Shown here: piece by piece, positions 57,714 to 64,000 of the stretch
How positions within the stretch are numbered: the stretch's first letter is position 1
Layout: each line of letters starts with the position of its first letter
Assembly (NCBI GenBank): GCA_027625915.1
Contig: JANTQA010000072.1
Location: 1,860,001 to 1,924,000, forward strand
Origin: Anaeramoeba flamelloides
Taxonomy: Eukaryota > Metamonada > Anaeramoebidae
Length of the DNA stretch: 64,000 bases
Direction: 5' to 3'
Made by a program: the position numbers and the translations under genes
The notes under the pieces: model-generated
What the model was told of the DNA's origin: nothing
Database searches by the model: none
Seen by the model: the letters and a program-made list of their open reading frames with translations, nothing else

Positions 57714-57878
57714 CGTTAGGTTTTCCAAGATTCAAAAGAATTGAGTAAAACAATGATTTTACTCAATTCTTTTAAATTCTGGAAAAGCAAATGGTTTTTT
57801 TTTTTATTTTAAGAATTAAACTGAAAATTTCAAAAATTTTCTTTTTATTTCTTAAAAAAAAAAAAACCTAACGACACT
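57714..57878. mobile_element. Palindromic insert 2 (GTCGTTAGGTTTT family)
   Basis: The ends GTCGTTAGGTTTT and AAAACCTAACGAC are perfect complements. Inside are the same AAAAGAATTGAGTAAA hairpin as insert 1 and a second hairpin around TTTAAGAATTAAACTG / TTTCTTAAA. It interrupts LINE copy 2. Confidence 0.7.
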
Positions 57879-58290
57879 TCCAACTTGGGCTTTTTTTTTA
57901 TTGATTAATTTCGCAATTTTCTAATTCATATTCTAATTCTTTTAAATTTCTAAATTTCCAATTAATCTTTTCTGTTTCTTATTTTCTAAAAAAAGGGAGA
58001 CAAGATGATTGATTAATTTATCTAATCCTAGAATTTTTAATTTTTAAATTAATTTAAATTTTCTCTATTGTAAATTGTGATTCTTGCAAAGTCAATTTTT
58101 GCTTTAGCTTTATAGATAAGTCTTGGGGAATGTGGGTTTATTAATTAATGGTTCTGTAATTTTCTTATTAATCCATATATCAATGTTTTTGAAAAATCAG
58201 ATTCTGCAAAGTTAAATATTTCCAACCCATATTATAGTTGACTATGTAAAACTGCTTTAAAAAACTTGAATTTTTAATCCATTAGAAAAA

Positions 58291-59383
58291 TCCCCTTTCT
58301 TTAAAAATATGAAGAACTTTTTTATAAACGATATTATTTTCGATTAGATCAAAAAAAATTATTTTAATCCTTGAATAGTAGATCATAATTACTTGAACCA
58401 ACATTATCATTGATATTTGCTCTGTATATTACAAATTCATTAGGTTGTACCATCCTTAATCTTAACATATTTACTTTAAAAGACAATAAACATTAAAAAA
58501 AAAAAAAGGAAATACAAAAAATTAAACGAAATATTTGATTGGTTTGAGTTTTTTTCATCAATTAACAAATTCCATTTATACTATTTAGATATAAAGAGAA
58601 GAAATAAATGGTTCTGTGTTATTTCTCAGTTATTTATGAAAGTTGAACGATTTTTTTTTTAATCTTCAAGACGTGATTGTAGTAATTTTTTTTTTTTTTT
58701 ACTAAATGAAAACAATATAAACCCCAATTCAAAATTTTTAACACACCAAAATTCTATTTGTGAAAAAAAAAAAATCTTATTTAATCAATTCTAGAAGAAA
58801 TACCAGATTAGAACCATTCAATAATTGAAATGTTAACACTTGTTTATAAATTACAATACTCACAAAACAAAAATACATAAATATAAATACTAATAAATCA
58901 AGGATGTGTTAAAAATTTTAGAGAGAGCAAAACAAAAAAAATTGATTGATAAATTTGTTGAAATTCTATTAGGAATATTGATCGATCAAATGATTAGATA
59001 CTATCAACTTAATTTTATTTGAGTTCTTCTATTTGGAACAACTCAACTTTAACATAAAATCAATTGTTGAAAAAAATTTTGATCTAACGAAACAAGTTAC
59101 GTAATTCAAAAAATGAAATGAAAACAAAGAAACTAAAAGATGAAAAAATGATTTTTATATTTTGCAAAAATCAAAATTATTTGCAATTTCAATGAAATTG
59201 CAATATTATGATTCTTTGAACTGTTTGGACAGTTTTAGCTGTGTGGAAAATTTTGAATTTTAGTTTTGATAAATTTTGATCTTTTTATGTTATTATATTC
59301 AAAAACAAATATTTAATACATTCCATATTTATTAAAATTAACGATCAAATAAAAATTAACAATTAAATACAAAATAAAAAATA
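58291..59383. other. Non-coding stretch upstream of the VRF-motif gene
   Basis: The first exon of the gene at 59384 should lie here or further upstream, but no exon could be chosen with confidence. Confidence 0.4.
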
Positions 59384-60309
59384 GTTTGTAAATTTTTTAG
59401 ATAATCTTGATGATAAAGTTTCGAATTTCAATGAAGCTGATGTTGTTCAACTGACTGCAAGTGAAATAATTTCTATGAGTGTTATGAAATTATTAAAATT
59501 AAATTTGCCAAAAAAAGAAGAATTAATGCCACAAATCGAAGTGTCCAAAAACAATGAAAAAAATGAACCAAAAAAAAAGAATGAAAAAAATGAACAAAAA
59601 AATAATATAAAGCCACCAAAAAATTCAAAAAAAAACAAAAAAACAAAAAAAAAGAATAAAAAAAATAAAAATAAGAAATCTAAAGGAAAACAATCAAAAA
59701 AAACAATCCAAACGATCGGTATTGGAAACAGCGATACAAGTGATGATAGTGAAGAAGAAAGAGAAATTCGAAGAAAAGAAGTCAAAAAAGTAAGGTTTAA
59801 TTTTTTTGTTGAATGTTTTGGAGAGGATGACGAAAAACAGGAAAAAAGAAAAAATTTGCTAATGAAAAGAAATGAAGAACAACCAGAATTTAAAGAATTT
59901 GAAAAGCAAAGAAAAGCAGAAGAAAAACGATACCAAGAACTAATGGAGGAATTAAAGAAGAAAGAAAAGAAAGAAAAAGAAGAAAAAAGAAAAGATAAGA
60001 AGAAAAATGATAAAAAGAAGAAAAAAGGAAAAAAAATCAAAAAATCATCAAAAAAAAATAATGAATCTTCAGATTCTTCCAATTCTTCTTCTCAAGAAGA
60101 CCAAACAAATGAAAATAAAAAAGTAGTCAAAAAACAAGTAAGATTTGCTCCAAATATAGTTATTTTTGGTGGTGAGCAAGATCTTGGTAATAAATCCGAT
60201 GAACAAATAAAAAATAAGGATTTTGAGTCTTTAAGAAAATTACATAATCAAAATGAATTTAAAACTTTAGAAGATGAAAATAATAAGAATAATAATAGTA
60301 GCAGTGGCA

Positions 60310-60346
<37 letters not shown>

Positions 60347-61298
60347 GGAAATGGAAATGGAAATTAAAATAGAAAAGGAAAAGGAAAAGGGAAAGGAAAA
60401 CAAGAATGAAATTATTGAAGATGATCCAGATGATCAAAATTTTGATATTGGAATGGAAGTTAGTTTTGATGAATTGATGAATGAACTCGATTTTTTAAAT
60501 GATGAAAAAACTGGAAACGAAAATGAAGATGAAAAGGAAGAAGAAGAAGAAGAAGGAGAAGAAAATACGGAAAAAAAAATGATTGAAAAAGAGCCAATAT
60601 ATAAAATTCAAATAGAAACAATTAATGTAGAATTAAATGAAGAAGAAAAATTTCGAATAAATTTAATTAATCAAATTTTAGAATCATTTAATCAATATAA
60701 ATCATTTAAACAAAATTTTCAAAATTTATTAATTACAGAAATATTTAAAAAAAAAATTAATACAAATGAAAAAAACGGAAGTTCGTATTGGTACGGCTCT
60801 TTATTAGATGCTGGATTGGGACTTAATTATCAAAAAATCATTTTACTATTAAGAATTTTAATCACAGAAGTCGTCGTTTTTTCGAAGGAATTTCAACAAA
60901 TGAATAATGGTCAAAAGCCATTAAATGTTAAAGATTGGAACCCCGTGTTAGATCAGATTGAACAAATTGGAGAATTCAAAGAACTGCTTCCCAAAATTTC
61001 GGCAAAATATATCGCAAATATCTGGAAATGGTCAAAAAATAGAAACAAAATTCTTGCTTTAACAGAAAATTGGAAAAAGGAAAAGTTAGAACTATCAGAT
61101 CCTTTGTCACTAATAAGAAAAAAAATGCAACTCATTAAATCTTCATTAACAAAGGTTACACAACTTGAAAACGAGATTGAAGAAATTTCAAAAAAAATTG
61201 AACAAGATGAAATTGAAAAAATAAAAAAACAAGTCTTTCAGAAAAAAAAATTTGTATATGATAAACAACGTAAAAAAATTAGTTTTACAATGATTTAA
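59384..61298 (+). CDS. Lys/Glu-rich protein with two VRF (PP1-docking-like) motifs
   Basis: The frame opens after a TAG near 59383. An acceptor-like TTTTTTAG at 59393-59400 followed by in-frame NLDDKVSNFNEADVVQLTAS suggests this is an internal or last exon; the first in-frame ATG is at 59475 (607 residues to the TAA). Residues 10-110 are Lys/Asn-rich. At about residue 104 comes KKVRFNFFVECFG, and at about 220 KKQVRFAPNIVIFG. The two share VRF-x3-(V/I)-x2-FG, an internal repeat. K-x(0,1)-V-x-F is the classical docking motif for protein phosphatase 1, so a PP1 regulator or scaffold is a plausible guess, no more. Between them lies a very basic Lys/Glu helix (about 130-200), then an Asn run (60311-60345) and an acidic Glu run. 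Residues about 390-600 are a mixed helical domain (WYGSLLDAGLGLNYQKI, IANIWKWSKNRNKI) that I do not recognise, ending in a coiled coil. Confidence 0.75.
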
Positions 61299-61912
61299 TT
61301 CTAAATATTAATTTCAAATTGTTTTTTTTTGAATTATTTATTTTTTTATTTATTTTGATATAAATAATTTATACACTTAATATGCAGAAAAATATTAAGA
61401 TTTCAATGATTTTAAATATTTCTGTGATATAAAATAAAATAAAGTTTTAATAATTTGAAATGTCTTTTTTATTGTTTAATTTTTAATCAAAAAAGTTTTT
61501 ATTTTTTAAGTTTTTTTTTAATAATATTAATAGAAATAGAAGGTTATTTATAGAATAATTCTTTTTTTTTTTTTATTTATTTTTATTTCTAATATCTATA
61601 ATTTGATATCAAGAAATCCACACAATACCTAATTTACAAATTAATTTAACATTTCAAATATAATAATCAGTTTTAGTTTTCAAAAAACTTATGGGTGACT
61701 TTTTTGTTTATATATTTGAAAAATATGAAATTTTGAATTCAAAAATTAGATTCAAGATAATATCGTTTTATTAATGATCTTAACTCATTTATTTCGAAAC
61801 ACAATTTTTAGAAATTAAAAAATTAATATTTTTTTAGGATCTCTAAAACATTTTCTTTTAATTATTACTAAAATTTAAACAATCAATTTTTTTTTATGAT
61901 TATAATTCTTAC
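61299..61912. other. 3' flank of the VRF-motif gene
   Basis: It has an AATAAAATAAAG polyadenylation-like signal at about 61434 and nothing else. Confidence 0.45.
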
Positions 61913-61928
61913 AAAACATTTATTTTAT

Positions 61929-62311
61929 TTTTTTTTTTTTTCCATTAAAGAGTGGGTACTAAAAGTCCACCTGTTTGCCCAAATCTCTAATTTGAATTAG
62001 AGATATTGTTGAACCAAGTGAGAGCTGGTCATTTCTCCCAAAAATCGGACCCGCTCCATAAATTGAGAGGGATTTTGTTCCAATTCCGTTCAGTTTTATA
62101 ATAGTCAAAAAGATTCAATTCGGTCAAACGATTTCCTCAAAGAATTAGTGGTTCTAAGAAGCATAAGCCCGATTTTTAATTAAAATTACACCGTGGTGGC
62201 TATTTGAGAAAATGGTAAACAAAAAGAAATAATGGTTAAGGGAATAGAACCCCGACCTTCAGATTGTACACGGGGTTGTGTTTCCACTTTCCCATACCGG
62301 TTCTCTTTTTA
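61929..62311 (-). mobile_element. tRNA-derived SINE with exact 16-bp target duplication
   Basis: Read on the minus strand from about 62305: a tRNA-like head with an A-box-like TGGGAAAGTGG and, 43 nt from its start, a B-box-like GGTTCTATTCC (consensus GGTTCRANTCC), the pair that forms an RNA polymerase III internal promoter. The tRNA acceptor stem does not pair, so it is not a working tRNA. A body of about 290 bp follows, richer in GC than its surroundings, and the element ends in an A-rich tail (T-run 61929-61941 on plus). The 16-bp sequence AAAACATTTATTTTAT flanks it exactly on both sides (61913-61928 and 62312-62327), the product of LINE-type target-primed insertion. No second copy is in this window. 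Confidence 0.85.
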
Positions 62312-62327
62312 AAAACATTTATTTTAT

Positions 62328-63987
<1,660 letters not shown>

Positions 63988-64000
63988 AGTATGTGGGAAG

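Larger units (their letters stand above)
57200..58290 (-). pseudogene. Second LINE copy, degraded, split by two palindromic inserts
   Basis: On the minus strand it repeats the 3' part of the LINE at 4392-6216. The SQL-YGLEIF and PRLIYKAKAKIDFARI segments (about 58250-58080) match SQLYYGLEIF and PGLIYKTEVKIDLARL in the first copy. CQLC...EELDHFLC (about 57600-57540) matches its CDLC...DHFLWDC zinc knuckle. Many stops and frame changes break it. Two foreign blocks, 57351-57534 and 57714-57878, interrupt the alignment at points where the other copy is continuous. Confidence 0.75.

Noticed and set aside
59447-60082. 211-codon minus-strand frame opposite the VRF-motif gene
   Set aside because: Its Phe/Ser/Leu composition is the complement of the Lys/Glu codons on the plus strand.
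62214-62306. tRNA gene on the minus strand
   Set aside because: A- and B-box-like motifs are present, but the acceptor stem does not pair and the sequence continues into a body with an A-tail and target duplication, so it is a SINE head.

Overview
The window is extremely AT-rich nuclear DNA from a unicellular eukaryote. It has spliceosomal GT-AG introns, the standard stop codons, long homopolymer and dinucleotide tracts, Asn/Gln/Lys-rich proteins, and a dense load of small transposons. The mix of domains (B-box zinc finger, Pho80-type cyclin, RhoGAP, Crinkler/RHS-like NTPase) suits an amoeboid protist, for example an Anaeramoeba-like or amoebozoan lineage. That placement is inference; no rRNA or diagnostic marker lies in the window.

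Six protein-coding loci are supported. (1) 9488-10118: first exon of a protein that resembles anamorsin/CIAPIN1 (Dre2) in its methyltransferase-like N-domain and linker, and ends in a CENCP cysteine motif. (2) 15282-15863: a Gly/Cys-rich protein that repeats the same CENCP motif six times. (3) 29340-34036: a three-exon gene joining a B-box zinc finger, a Lys/Glu/Gln coiled coil, a P-loop NTPase and a C-terminal putative PD-(D/E)XK-like nuclease region. (4) 44753-46847: a two-exon Pho80-like cyclin with a very long Q/N/E-rich tail. (5) 53569-55144: a five-exon RhoGAP-domain protein that lacks the arginine finger. (6) 59384-61298: a Lys/Glu-rich protein with two VRF motifs that look like PP1 docking sites; its first exon was not found. 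Two broken pieces of the B-box/coiled-coil kind lie back to back at 19.1-20.5 kb.

Most of the rest is mobile-element debris. Tc1/mariner is the dominant system: one nearly complete 1.28-kb element with a disrupted transposase (24863-26143), an older transposase relic with a MITE inside it (26457-27210), eight copies of a roughly 200-bp hairpin MITE whose ends begin like the full element, and several TA-flanked foldback elements. There are also a 227-bp MITE pair that is almost identical, a TTAA-flanked (piggyBac-type) GC-rich MITE, a 1.22-kb element with subterminal TCGCGA repeats, a 1-kb long palindrome, two non-LTR retrotransposon (LINE) fragments, and one tRNA-headed SINE with an exact 16-bp target-site duplication. 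LINE and SINE together imply target-primed retrotransposition in this genome.

Layout: 0.4-4 kb MITEs, foldbacks and short palindromes; 4.4-6.2 kb LINE; 9.5-15.9 kb the two CENCP genes with a DNA transposon between them; 17-21.5 kb MITE cluster and broken B-box pieces; 23.7-27.2 kb palindrome and Tc1 elements; 28.8-34 kb the B-box/NTPase gene; 35.8-43.8 kb MITEs only; 44.7-46.8 kb cyclin; 48-53 kb sparse repeats; 53.6-55.1 kb RhoGAP gene; 57.2-58.3 kb second LINE copy split by palindromic inserts; 59.4-61.3 kb VRF-motif gene; 61.9-62.3 kb SINE; 63.9-64 kb a 110-bp AC microsatellite.
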